From: Todiramphus chloris collaris
Lineage: Eukaryota; Chordata; Aves; Coraciiformes; Alcedinidae
Reading direction: 5' to 3'
Assembly: GCA_025345505.1 (NCBI GenBank)
Contig: JANVCC010000174.1
Location: 2,044,656-2,108,655 of the forward strand
DNA length: 64,000 bases
Under the pieces are notes generated by a model that was given only the letters and a program-made list of their open reading frames with translations, was not told the origin of the DNA and did not search any database. Position numbers and translations under genes: made by a program. Shown here piece by piece: positions 1 through 11,100 of this stretch. The first letter of the stretch is position 1. Each line of letters starts with the position of its first letter.

Positions 1-3000
1 TCACAGATTGCAGGGCTCTGCCCAGATGGGTTAACGACTTTATTTTCAAGGAAGAAAAGGCAGATAGAAACCAACAAAATGAGTGGCCTCATTTAACCTG
101 TCACCCTAATTTCCAGTGTTCTGGACTCTGAATCTTCTAGGAACTGGCATACTGGGCCAGAGACCTGTAATTTTGAAAAGGTTGTGTTAACTCTTGAAGG
201 ATTTGTAGAGTCAAATCTCTTTGCTTCTCCTTGCCAAGGAGTATTCATAGAGAGACTATAAAACTTGTCTTCTTACTAATGTACTGCCACAAATCCTATA
301 TTATGTTAATAGACATGCCAAACCTGGGATTGAAAATGGAGAATTGTCTCATCCTAATGAAAGCCCACAGCCTGCTACAAAAAAACTGCAGCTCTCCTTG
401 CAAAAAGTAGCACAGCATGTGATTCGTTAGTCATAATTTGGGTTTGTGAGAAGTTTTGTTTGTAAACTGTTTCCAGCCAGATGAGGTGAATACGTATTTC
501 CTTGTAATATCTCCATAAGGCTAGAATGGAGGAAAAAAAACACCCAACATTTACCTTGCTCTTTAGAGGAGATCCCTGATGACTGCCTTCCAGAACCAGT
601 GTTACTCACCTCAAGTACCTCACTACAGCTTCTACTTTCTGCAGAACACAGCCAGAGAATTCTGGTCGGAGTTTATGGGAACCTTAAGTCTTCTGTAAGA
701 TATTTCATGCAAATACTTTGCTGAAAGCATGCAGGTAGGTAACTGTCCCCTTTGCTTCTGCTTGTTACCCGTGTAGAGTGGGTGTGGGAGGTATGGCTGC
801 TCTGAGCTGGAAGTGCCTTCCTCCAGTTTAGCTCTAGTTTTGCCAGGCAGTGGAAAATCAGTTGGTGAACATGAGCACAACTGTGCCTTTCTCTAGCATT
901 TCTGCTCTGCAGTTTGGACTCTTCTCCACTGCTGCCTTACAGGTTACAGCACACGCAGCCAGCCTATTTTCTCATCTCTGGTCTCTGGGGCAGTTAGTGA
1001 AGGGCACAGTTGAGGTCCCAGTTCTAAGACAAATATGCTACTGGAGGAAGCTGCACACATCCTGCATGGATGGCATTTTCATCTGCCAGAGCTGTGTGTC
1101 CTTGCTACCTGCTAGAGGAGCAGTTCTCTTAAAACCAACAAAACAGATGAAAACCACAACCCATCAGGACTCTTCTTATCCCTTTTATATCTGCTGAACA
1201 TTCTCTGATGTGGCCCAGTGGAATCTTTTCCTTGCTCCCCTGCCCCACCTCACTGAAGACAGCAGGAACCCCCGGCCTGAGCTCCCAGGAGCTGTGACTA
1301 AAGACAGGCATTTGCTTCACACTTCACTAAAAGGCAGCGCATCAGAAAATCGTTGTTTTGACGTTAACAGAAGAATAGGAAAATACACACGTGCAGTCAG
1401 ATCGGAAAGCTCAACCCGCAGGAATTAATTTGTAGGCAGCCAGGGTAGCAATACTGCCGGGAGAGTTTCTAACTGAATGCTGAGCTGGTGTGGGTGAGAA
1501 ACGGGAGTTAGGATTTTTTTAGAGATACAATCACAACAGCCTCTCTCCGAAGGCAGGATCTCTCATCCTGTCTACACTCACACCATATTTCTCTCTCTGT
1601 TACAGAGAGGAAGAAAGGACTGTGAGATTAAAGAGCTACCAGCTTTGTGTTCTAAACACCTTCCCGAAACTACTCTTTCTCTCCCCACTGCAGCTATCAG
1701 AAAACTCTCTCCTTGCTCATCTGTAGTCCAAAAGCATTATCCCAACAGTACCAGCTGATGAATTATTTAGACAATGAATTACAGCCTGCAGCAGGGGAAT
1801 CCAGGATCTCCTAAACGATAAGCCTTGCCCTGAGACTGTGGCTAAAGGCAAGGCTTTAACCCATGCTGTGCTTCTGCTTCCCTTCCTAAGACCTGAAATA
1901 CCAATGCTCTAAGGGAGGGATTCTCTTCCATGTTATACTTTGTGTGACCTACACCTAACCAAACCTTGGATGCTTGCTACTGAACTCTGTTCCTATTGCA
2001 CAGGGGCAAAAGATGCATTTTCTGAATGCAGAAAGGAGTCAGTGTCCCCCAGATACCACTCGTTAGTCCCACAGTCTTGTAGTATGCTGAAAGAAGGTCA
2101 TTCTATAAAGCTCTAGCTGCCTTTTATCCCTTTTTAATGTCTATCAGAGAAAATACCTTGCAGAAGCATAACCACCTTTTATTCCTCTGGTTTATGTAAG
2201 TGTTTCTGGAAAGCTTTCCTGTATGCTGAGGGAAAACAGCAAAGCTAGGAGAGCAGAATGAAGTGAGATGGGAAAGCAAAGTAAGTTGAGTTTAAAAAAA
2301 ACCCCAGCTTTGTCTATGAATAGTGTTTCAATCAGCTAAAATGAATAATCTGTTCCTGTGCTGTCACAAGCTTGACATCTTCCCAGGATACCTGTTCAGC
2401 CAGGGAAGAAGAAACTACCTACTGCTGTGGCAGAGCTGGCTTGTTTCACTGCATTTCAGCCTAAAGTCACTCGCTGGACACAAAAGGTTTGTGGTCATCT
2501 TCTAGCTATGGTAGAGTGGTGAGATGAGCACCCAGGAGCTGCGTGAGGAACACATGGTTCCCATATCCTGTGTTTACTAGGAAAGTATGTACCTGTGCTC
2601 AGAGTCTCCTTTATACCCCAACCATGATTTAATAAGTTCATTCTATGCTGCACAGAGGATACACCACATCCTGCTTTAGAGCTTGAAAGCTGTCAGGTTC
2701 AGGTATCTTCCATCAGCTGTCCCAGCAGGAGGGTACATTCTCTCTGCCTTTGAACACCCGCAGGACTGAACTCCGTAAGATGCGCAGCAACCTCAACTCA
2801 TCAGTGCAGGATGCTAATAAAGCGGTGTGGATAAAAGGGTTGTGTTTTCAGGACAGACCCACCATTAAAGGCATCTATATTTCAAAAATATAAGGCCTTT
2901 GCTGCTGCTGGCCTGTGCCCTGCACTCTTGGCTGCCAGCATCACCTGCTGCCATGGAAACAAGTGCATGGGAGGCCCCTGGGTGCTGCACGTTCACGCGT

Positions 3001-3234
3001 GCGAAGCTGCAGCGCAGGGGCAAAGTGGGGCTGGTGGGGACAGGCAGCGTGTGTGCTTCCTTGTGCCTTGGAGCTGCTCTTTCTGACAGACAGCAGGAGC
3101 TGCTGCAGGACCAAATAACTTCTGTGAGCTCTATGCCCTGATTTCTGTTTCAGGCTGCTCCATTGTCAGCGATGACTTCTTAACTAGCTTCTCTTTTTTA
3201 GGTGGGTAATGAGAAGGCTCTCCCCGAGTCTTAC
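1..3234 (-). other. CA6: CA6 intron 2 (partial), no further exon recognised
   Basis: This stretch lies downstream of CA6 exon 2 on the minus strand and should be intron 2, perhaps with later exons that I could not identify. I looked on the minus strand for the HFHWG zinc-ligand segment that exon 3 should encode. The only FHW-like reading, near 1,205-1,225, runs into a stop within about ten codons and has no carbonic anhydrase context. The active-site exons therefore probably lie beyond the left edge. Short open frames on both strands here resemble no protein I know. Confidence 0.5.
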
Positions 3235-3417
3235 CAGAGTGACCATTGTTGGTCATTGTGAAATCCCCCTGCAGAGGCCCATCATAACCACTCAGCTCCA
3301 GCTCTAGCAACTGGGGGTTGTACTTCACTTTTTTCCTCTGGATGTCAATTGGAGATTGGTGCTTGCCCGCGCAGTCTGCAAAGTGCTTTCCCCAGTGCTC
3401 TTCATCCAGCTCTCCTT
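3235..3417 (-). CDS. CA6: Carbonic anhydrase VI, exon 2
   Basis: This 183-nt exon encodes about residues 27-87 of a secreted alpha-carbonic anhydrase (CO2 hydration at a zinc centre). It reads EGELDEEHW, then [22 protein letters not shown], and ends in TNNGHS. This follows the human CA6 pattern (EGALDEAHW, ACGG..QSPI, VRYNP, VNNGHT). The Cys of ADCAG is the expected first half of the family's structural disulfide. On the minus strand the acceptor is CACAG before 3,417 and the donor is GTAAGA starting at 3,234. Exon 1 ends in phase 1 and the split codon gives Glu. The three zinc-binding His residues lie in later exons not seen here. CA9, CA12 and CA14 share parts of this motif; the signal peptide and the ENO1 neighbour favour CA6. 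Confidence 0.9.
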
Positions 3418-4309
3418 CTGTGGGGAGGAGAAGCAAACAGCTCTTAGCTCAGGAGTCAGAAAACTTACCTTATTTGCCAGCAGGGCATGTCAATCTAGTT
3501 GTTATAACACCAGGAGCTGCAGCAATAAAAGGTTGCGCTGCCTTCCCTAGAGTGAAAATATACATTATTCTGTCTGTGGGACAACTGTGCTGCAACATAA
3601 GAAACCTGCATTGCAGTAATAGCTTAGGGATGGCTGGATTCTGAGCCTCCACCTACAGAGAAGCACTTTCTATATAGAAATAGGGACTTAAATGCATCTC
3701 AACTGCCAAAGGTGTGGAATCAGGTTCTCGACCAATGTGACAATGAATAAGACCAGGGCAATAGGTGGGAAGTCTCAGCTTAGGATGAGGAACTGGCAGC
3801 AAATTTGCTTTTTTTAACTAGGGAGAGAGCTAACAAAAGAAAAACAGGAGTGAAATAGTTTAAATAAATGGAACCTTTTGTGTATTTTCTGGGATAGGAG
3901 TAATCTGTGGTGGCTCAGATAAATAAGCACTTCTTAGTGATCTGTACTGCAAGGCATATGGCAATAAAGTAATAAGTAGACAGTATTTAAAGCTTTTCCT
4001 TCCAGGATCATCCAAAGGGCAGCTTTTATTCGAACACATTGTGAAGATTTGCCCCATTGTTTGAATGTCACTGGTCTGCCAACTCTGACAATGTGTCCTA
4101 ACCACACAAAGGAGTAAAAAGGGGTGACATTGAAGAGAATCACTTTCAAGACGCACAGACAATAATAAAGCAGAATAAATTAGCTGCTCTGTGGAGATCT
4201 TTCACTAATGGAAAGAGAGTCAAGCTGAGTGTTGCTTCGCCAGCACAGAAAGGATGGGAATGTCTTTAGCAAGCAGTAGCAGTCCCAAAACAGCCTCATT
4301 TTTCATTAC
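3418..4309 (-). other. CA6: CA6 intron 1
   Basis: This 892-bp GT-AG intron lies between the signal-peptide exon and exon 2. I see no conserved element or RNA gene in it. Confidence 0.75.
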
Positions 4310-4388
4310 CTTTGTAGGTCCAGTGCACTAGGTGAGAGCAGCTCGGGCAGACCAGGAGCAGGAGGAACAAGGCAGCTGGGATCCACAT
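4310..4388 (-). CDS. CA6: Carbonic anhydrase VI, exon 1 (start codon and signal peptide)
   Basis: The ATG is at 4,388-4,386 on the minus strand. The exon reads MWIPAALFLLLLVCPSC followed by SHLVHWTYK, and ends one base into the next codon before a GTAATG donor. A short N-terminus, a Leu-rich core and a small-residue cleavage region make a typical secretory signal peptide. The mature start [17 protein letters not shown] corresponds to human CA6 HVSDWTYSEGALDEAHW. CA6 is the secreted isozyme of saliva and milk in mammals. Non-mammalian CA6 proteins are known to carry a C-terminal pentraxin domain, which would lie off the left edge here. The gene is transcribed away from ENO1. Confidence 0.88.
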
Positions 4389-4435
4389 GTCCCTCGCTGT
4401 ATCTGCAGCCAGAACCAAGGTGGGGAGGGCATTTC

Positions 4436-4443
4436 TTTAAAAA
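4436..4443 (-). promoter_or_regulatory. CA6: Possible TATA-like box of CA6
   Basis: The minus strand reads TTTTTAAA about 48-55 bp upstream of the CA6 ATG, which would put transcription start near 4,410. A second AT-rich candidate (ATTTTTATGC) lies near 4,453-4,462. The region is not a CpG island, which fits a tissue-restricted TATA-type promoter. There is no direct evidence for the start site. Confidence 0.3.
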
Positions 4444-4459
4444 GCCTCAGGAAGCATAA

Positions 4460-6639
4460 AAATCTCAGTGAAATCTCAGCCCTTCTCTTTGCAAGGTCCC
4501 TGCTACTTGCAATAATATTTGCAGTTGTTGTTTTCAGCAATGGGGTGCATAATGACAGCAATTCAGCAGTAAGAGCCATAGGTGTGTTACAGCTTCCATG
4601 TGAACTCAGTTTTCTAGGATTAGACTGTGCTGAAGAACAGAAGCAGGTTTATTTTTATTCAAAACCTTGTTCTTTACAAGTGAACCAATAAGATTAAAAG
4701 GCCTTTCCCTGGATTGCTGTTTCATGCAGTGCATATTTAATCTTTGGGAACTGCTGTAATATTGAGTTGATTAATCAAATGTATATTTTTCCCTCTCTCC
4801 CCTGAAGAAATCATTTATTCTGACAGTTGCACTGAACTGTGTAAGGACTGAATAAATCAAACATGCCCTGCAATGCACTTGATAATCCTTGTGTATCCAG
4901 TTGGGTAAATAGACTTTGAAATTAGCTGAGGGAGAAATTTTGGGGGTTTATACCTGTTTACACTTCAGGATTCCACACAGCAGCACATGAGGGTGTGAAC
5001 AAGATGCAAGAAGAGGAGGTCACCTCTGCAGCAAAGCATCCCTCCTGTCACCCTGCTTTGTGTGCTCACCAAGAGTGTTTAAATGGATGTCATCTAGGGA
5101 CAAGCTGTTTCTCTTGCCTGTGCTTTATCTATTAGGTCGCCCAGCCTGCACAAGGGCTTTGAAATAAAGCCCATTCAGGAGTGTACTTGTGCCAGGAAAC
5201 TGGAGATGACAGTGAATTAATTCTTAATGGAGTTTTTGCAGCACGATAAAATTGTGACTTCCCACCTGGTATCAGCAGGAGCTGTGGGTGCTCAGCACAT
5301 CTGAAAACCACATCTCTGGTAGCTCAGGTTAGCCTTCCCCAAATTAGCAGGTACTCTGGGAGACACAGCACGCTGGGGAGAGGATTAACTGAGGGCACGA
5401 AGTGTGAATTTGTTTGAGTTATGATGGAACAATCATTTTAATTAAACTCTTTAAATGTATTTGAATATTACATTTCTAAATACAAGCTGAATGTATGGAA
5501 GGAGTCCTTCTCCTGCATAAGGTATTGCAGACATCAACCAGTGCTTATTCGTTCTTGGAGCTAGAGGTTGGGTTTTTTTAGTGCACATGGTATTAAACCT
5601 GGCTGGCTTGAGGCTCGTCTTTGTTAGTCATTTATTCTGCTACCCCAACATAACTGCTAGAGAGAGGTGTGGAGGTAGTGCCTGGCAACTCCAGGTATCA
5701 TGGCAGGACTGTGCTTGAAGTGAACTGGTGTTTTACAGGTGAAGACAGTTGTAGGTCTAAGAGGACTCCTCTCTGCACCCAAATTCAGCCAGTGGGAAAA
5801 GCTAATGTCACGTATGTCAGCCATGAATAGCCTTGGTGTGATTCCTTCACAAAAGCAGGCTACTTTCACACAGACACAGTTACACAGACTTCGGCCCCTC
5901 CCCTCCCACCTCGACTACAGTAGGAAATAAGCCTTTTATCCCACATCATTGGCTTCCATGCATTTGACTTTTATCTCTACAGTTTTCCCTGACTCTTTGC
6001 CATCTTTTAAATCCCACTTCTCCCAGGCTATACCCTCTGTCCTCGCTGGCCTAAAGCTCAGCTCAAGTCTGACTTTCTGATCCATTCTGAGTATTGGTAG
6101 CCACATTAAAACCTTGACATTGCATTGAAGTAGTTGGCTCAATACCTCAGTGTTCCTTTGACCCAGAACTTGAAAGGGTTAACTCCTTTCCCTCTGAATC
6201 AGCAGGAATTTCATCAGAGGTTGCAGTAATAGCTGCATCACTCCCAAGTTCAGCAAACATTTGACCAGGAACAGGCTCTTTGATGTGAGACGGACAGATT
6301 GCCTTCAATCAAGCTATCTAGGTTTTCATAAGTGAGTCTAAAACCTCTTCCCATGAAGCTCTCTCTGCTCAGGTCGTGCTGGATGAATAGAAGTATTCAG
6401 AGCCTACACAATTTTTTCGAAAGACAAAAAGCAGCTAGTGCTGGTAGGCTCAAACCCATGAGTAAAGCTGGCAATAGCTGTGCAGACTGAAACACAAGAT
6501 TCTTTTATTCAACAATTCCTGTAATTTTTTTACATCTTCCTTCCAAAATTGGCCCTCAGGTCTTTGAAATTTTGCTCATGGTTTTTTGGGTCTTTTTTTT
6601 CCTTCCCCTTTTTGCACCCTGGCTTTCAACTGCATACAG
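4460..6639. other. Intergenic DNA between CA6 and ENO1 (left part)
   Basis: Upstream of CA6. All reading frames are short and look random. I see no gene, RNA or obvious repeat here. Confidence 0.6.
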
Positions 6640-7090
6640 AGATCACAGAAGTCAGAGGTAGAAAAGCACTAGAATTCATTTCTCCGGTCCACGCAATCCC
6701 TTTAGGCTTTCTTCCTCCTATATAGTATTTTTATACGCTTGGCTAAATTCACTTTCTACCGACATAAATTCAGATACCTGTGTTGATTCTACCAGAGCTT
6801 TGTAACAGAAAGGGGCTTTGAGGCAGCCAGAGACAGACCCCAGCGGTTTACACCAGTGCTCCTAAAAGCAGGATTTGCCCATTTTAAAGGAGAGAGGTTT
6901 CCTCTGCAAATTCCATTTCACGGTCTAACAGATCACAGCATTAGCTGCCTGCAGTTCATCGTCAACCTAAATTTTCTTTTGCTCAGTTTCAGCCAATTAC
7001 TCTTAGTTATGGCTATAGCCCTTGGATTATCTTAAAATACTTTTCCCTCTTTAATGGTCACATCACTTCTGGGGTGGTTATCACCTCACC
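6640..7090 (-). mobile_element. Old CR1 LINE 3' fragment (CR1-X/L-like)
   Basis: On the plus strand the block opens with cacagaagtcagaggtag. It continues through a diverged 'catctagtccatcccc'-type segment near 6,678-6,705, and later contains cctaaattttcttttgct and ccaattactcttagttat. These follow, in order, the antisense of the ancient sauropsid CR1 3' end as I know it. The element therefore lies on the minus strand. It is 5'-truncated, heavily diverged and has no coding capacity left. Confidence 0.7.
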
Positions 7091-7899
7091 GTGCCACGAG
7101 CGTGATCAGCCTTTCACTGGCCAAACTGGGGAAGAGGACAGTGTGATGCTATAAAAAGAAGAGAACATGGTCAAGTAATACCTCTTCATTTTCATTTCCT
7201 GGAAATGTAATTACAGTTCTTGTAATGTCTAATAGGTCTGCTCTACAGACTTTGCTGAAAGTGACTTTGTGTTCTGGATCTCTGCTTGAGACTTCGAAGA
7301 AAACAAAGTGTGAAGGGAGGATTAGGAAGGAGGAGAGAATTTTTTTTCTTCTGCATTTAGTGTGAGGTAGACAGGAATGTGGCTGAGTGTGGGGATTGAA
7401 GGAGTGCTATTGAGACCTGGCCTAAGAGAAATTTCTCCATCATACCAGAGCTCAGTTCTGTGAACTGAATGGTAGTGGGATAAAGCAGGAGTAATTCAGT
7501 GACAAGGCAGCTTGTCAGCATGTGCAAAGACCTGCCCACCTTCTCAGACAATACGTTCCTAGTTTTTATACATATCTGTGCCTCCTTCCATAAAAATACT
7601 AATTTTGCTCCTACTCAGTGTACTAACACACAGAAGAAGCACAGTTATGGCTCAGTCTCTCCGAAAATTGGTATTAGCAGTGCATAAACACAGGAGAAGA
7701 CCTCAAGCTCCTTAACAAACAAACACTCTTCACAGAACAAATAATGGCTCTGGAACTGTGGCAGTTGCCCACTGCTGGGTAAGCACTTTTCCTTTCTTAT
7801 TTCAGCTGCATTGTGTGTTGAGCAGCTGTGACATCCAGTGGCCAAGCACAATACAGTTGGGTTTGGTATGGAGCTCTTCACACGTGGTAACAATAACAA

Positions 7900-8105
7900 A
7901 GCCCTGCCATTGCACTTTTCATCTTCAAAGAGCTGTACAAACAGTAATTCATTAACCCCCTAGACAGCTCAGCGAGGCAGATGAATGTGGTGACCCTAAA
8001 AGTACACATGGGAAGAGGAAAGCACTCTCCAAGCTCTCCACAAGCATGACAGTCAGCTCTCTGGGGAGATGAAGTGCCTGCCCTAGGGTCAGAGTGCAGG
8101 ACCTT
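7900..8105 (+). repeat. MIR/CORE-SINE-like ancient SINE remnant
   Basis: The run gcacttttcatcttcaaag, then agctgtacaaacagtaattc, a degraded 'ccccattttacagatg'-type region, and the tail agtgcctgccctagggtcag follow the amniote MIR/CORE-SINE consensus in order on the plus strand. Many substitutions mark it as old. Confidence 0.65.
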
Positions 8106-11100
8106 CACCCACCACAGCAGAGAGAAGCCACTGAGAGATAAGGGATCAGAAAGCTGCAGCTTATTCAGCATCTGAGGAAGAGGCCACACCTGAGGGGAGG
8201 GTTGTGCTCTTTTTCCCTAGAGCAAATGGTAGGGGGTTGGGCAAAGCTCTATGAGATGACACAGCAGGACTAGAGCTGGTTTGGAAGTGATGCTTTGTCA
8301 GAGGTCTGCCCAGAGGAAAAGGCTGCTGTAGGAATTTTCTGACCATGTCAGAGGACTTTGTGGATAGATGTAGAAGACAAGGCAAGGAGCACAAATGTGG
8401 ATTTGGATTAAGAGGTACAGTGGTGGAATCAAAGAAATGTGACTGTAGTGAGATCCCAGCAGTTAACTGCTGTTCCTGTTATGAAAGGTAAATTGGAAGA
8501 TACAGAAAACAAATTAGGGGAAAAGAGAAGGTGGGTCTCACCCGTGGAGCAGGGCCTCCCAGGCTGATGCTAACAAACGTCTGTTCCACAAAGAAAGAAA
8601 GAAAGGGAGCAAGAGATTGGTTTTCACAGGCCCACATTACTGGGGAGGAATATTGGGTATGGAGTCCCTGACAGAGGTTTCATTGCAGTATTTAGAGCAT
8701 CTGCTGCATTTCAGACTGTGCTCGACTCTTTGCCCGTGCTTGAGGTACGTGCTGAGGTGGGCCAGGGGGTGGGTGCTGAGCTGCTTGCAGCCTGTGAGAA
8801 TTAGTTTTTAGTGACTGAAATTGCTCCACGTCCCATAGAGCGTGAGATCCAGGAAGGCATGTAGAAGTTACGTGTCTATGTAGGAGTTTGCAACCTTAAC
8901 CATCTTTTTTAGCCCATGCAGACAAAGCTTGCTGTAGTCTTGCTACAGATGCTGGGTTTTATCTGGGGATCTTTGAGGTCAATCCAGACATGCCCGTTTC
9001 CTTTTGATTATAAAACCAGACTTGCATGACTCAGAGATCCAAACTATGGACAGATGCATCCAGTTTCAGAGATCAAGAAACCAGTTCATGCTTTCCTCAA
9101 GTCTGCTCTGCTCTGACCTGCAGTGTTTTTTTAAATGCAAGCAAGGACTGCGCAGGGATGTTCAGCCCACAGCCCCTCCTCTCTCCGCACCTCATCACCA
9201 CCACACTCTGCCTGGGCAAGATAGGGAAAGATGATAGGAGCTAAAAGAGATTCCCATGAGAATCAGGTTGATTTTTAGGGCAGGAAGACAACATGAAGGA
9301 AATTTAAATCCTATGTCTGTGCTCTACCTGTTCTGTGACAGGAGGATCCTGCTTGATAACTGTTGTGCTTTACATAAGTATTACGCGCTTAGAAAACAAA
9401 TGACTTGTTACTGGTTTACTCATACTAGGGTTTTTTTCTTTCAAGTTTTCAGTCTTAAAAAAACCCAGAAAAACTGAAATATCAAACATAATTTTTTAAT
9501 AGCTAATTGATTCCTGGGTTGGTTTTCCCCTTCACAGCAGAATATATTTTGAAGTGAGAGACCAGCTTAGCAAGGAGTCTCGAACACCCTGTGAGAAGCA
9601 GCGCAAGACTTGCACACTGGCCTCTATAAAGGGGATTACTTAATGGGTTTGTCACAGTTTGAATGAGCAGCTATGACCTCTGGATGCACAATTCCTGGCA
9701 ATTAATATCCAGCTGGCTTAAAAGCTTTCAGTCTCACCTCAAATCACCACATCAGATCATTGGCTGCTGGAAAATGTACTCTTTGGAATTAGCACCCTGA
9801 TTTGTGCATTGGTTCACTTCCAAATAACCCTTCACCATTACCTGAAAATGGATGTGGCAGTTTTATATGTAGGTTAGCATGTACCTTAGTCAAAAAGTAA
9901 TATGTTTCCTATTCCAGACATCTTACCTGCTGTTTTTTGTTGCTACCATGATTGTTGTGTGGTGACGTTCCATTTGAAATAAAATACTTGCTGCCTAGTA
10001 CACGAGTACCTAACACAGCTCTTGTATACTCATGTAGGCTGATGATATGAATATATGAGCCTATCTATATGTATATTACAGCTGCCCACAAACCTGTGTC
10101 CTTAGTATCACTTCTCAAAAGTGGCCAGTTTGTTACCTGCAGCTTCAGCATTCATCAACCCCCATTTAGTACCGATTAAACCCTGAACACCCACGTCCTT
10201 GGCCAAAATGCTCTGGCCAAGAGCTGTAAGCTCCCTACCCTGTCCCTGCTGGCTTCCAAACAGGGGGCAGCAATTTCCATAGACAATTCAAATCCCAGGC
10301 TTCCCGAAACCAGCTGGAGTTGGAGAAAATGAGAGATCAGGCTTTTAGGTGAGGTAGCAGGCTGAGGTCTCTGCAGCTGTGTAGGGTTTCTTACTCTGAT
10401 ATCAGATCCTCACTGACAGCTCTCAGTTGTAATTCTGAGTTTTCTATATGAAGGTCTGAAAAGATCTAATTCAGTCTAGGTCCTTCCCTTACCCCAGTCA
10501 TTGTACTGAAGATACTTTCAGATTGGCTATAAAATTCAGCAATGGTAGCTTTTAAATGATTTGCAGGACACAAAGCAATCTACCTCTAAAATCCTGGGAG
10601 AAGACAAGGGAATTAAGAGAAGCAGTGGAAGTTACAAGCATTAAGACAGACATTAGGTCTGTCATCTCAAGCCATTTCATTACTCATGTGCTAAAACCTG
10701 TGGTGTTTAATCACAGTTCAGCTGCAAGACAAAAGCATGACAGAAGAAGTGGGCTGAGAAGCAAGAGAGAAGGTTATAAAGCCAGAGAAGGTTTTGAATG
10801 CCTGGGAGAAAACATCCCAAATAGCCATTCAATAATTTTAATAGATGCCCAGAAACACCATCAGCCAGACTCTGCCGTTACCTTTCCAATGAACGTTCCT
10901 TAAAAATACCCCAGTCTGCAGAGTCAATGGAGAGGAGAAATCTGAGCGACAAGGCGCTGACTTCTGCATCCGATCGCTTCCCTCCGGAGATCTCACCTCG
11001 GCTGCCGTGACGTAGCAGCTCAGTCAGAAAGCTTCATTCCTATGGCTGTGAGATGCAGGCCTGCTCTCCAGAAAGGAACTGCCCAAATCACAAACAGGCT

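Noticed and set aside
1195..1235. Minus-strand FHWA-like reading that recalls the carbonic anhydrase HFHWG zinc-ligand motif
   Set aside because: The frame lacks the preceding His, meets a stop within ten codons and has no carbonic anhydrase context or splice sites around it.
2899..3141. Plus-strand frame starting with a Leu-rich, signal-like segment
   Set aside because: It has no ATG start at that position, overlaps the edge of CA6 on the other strand and has no recognisable mature domain.
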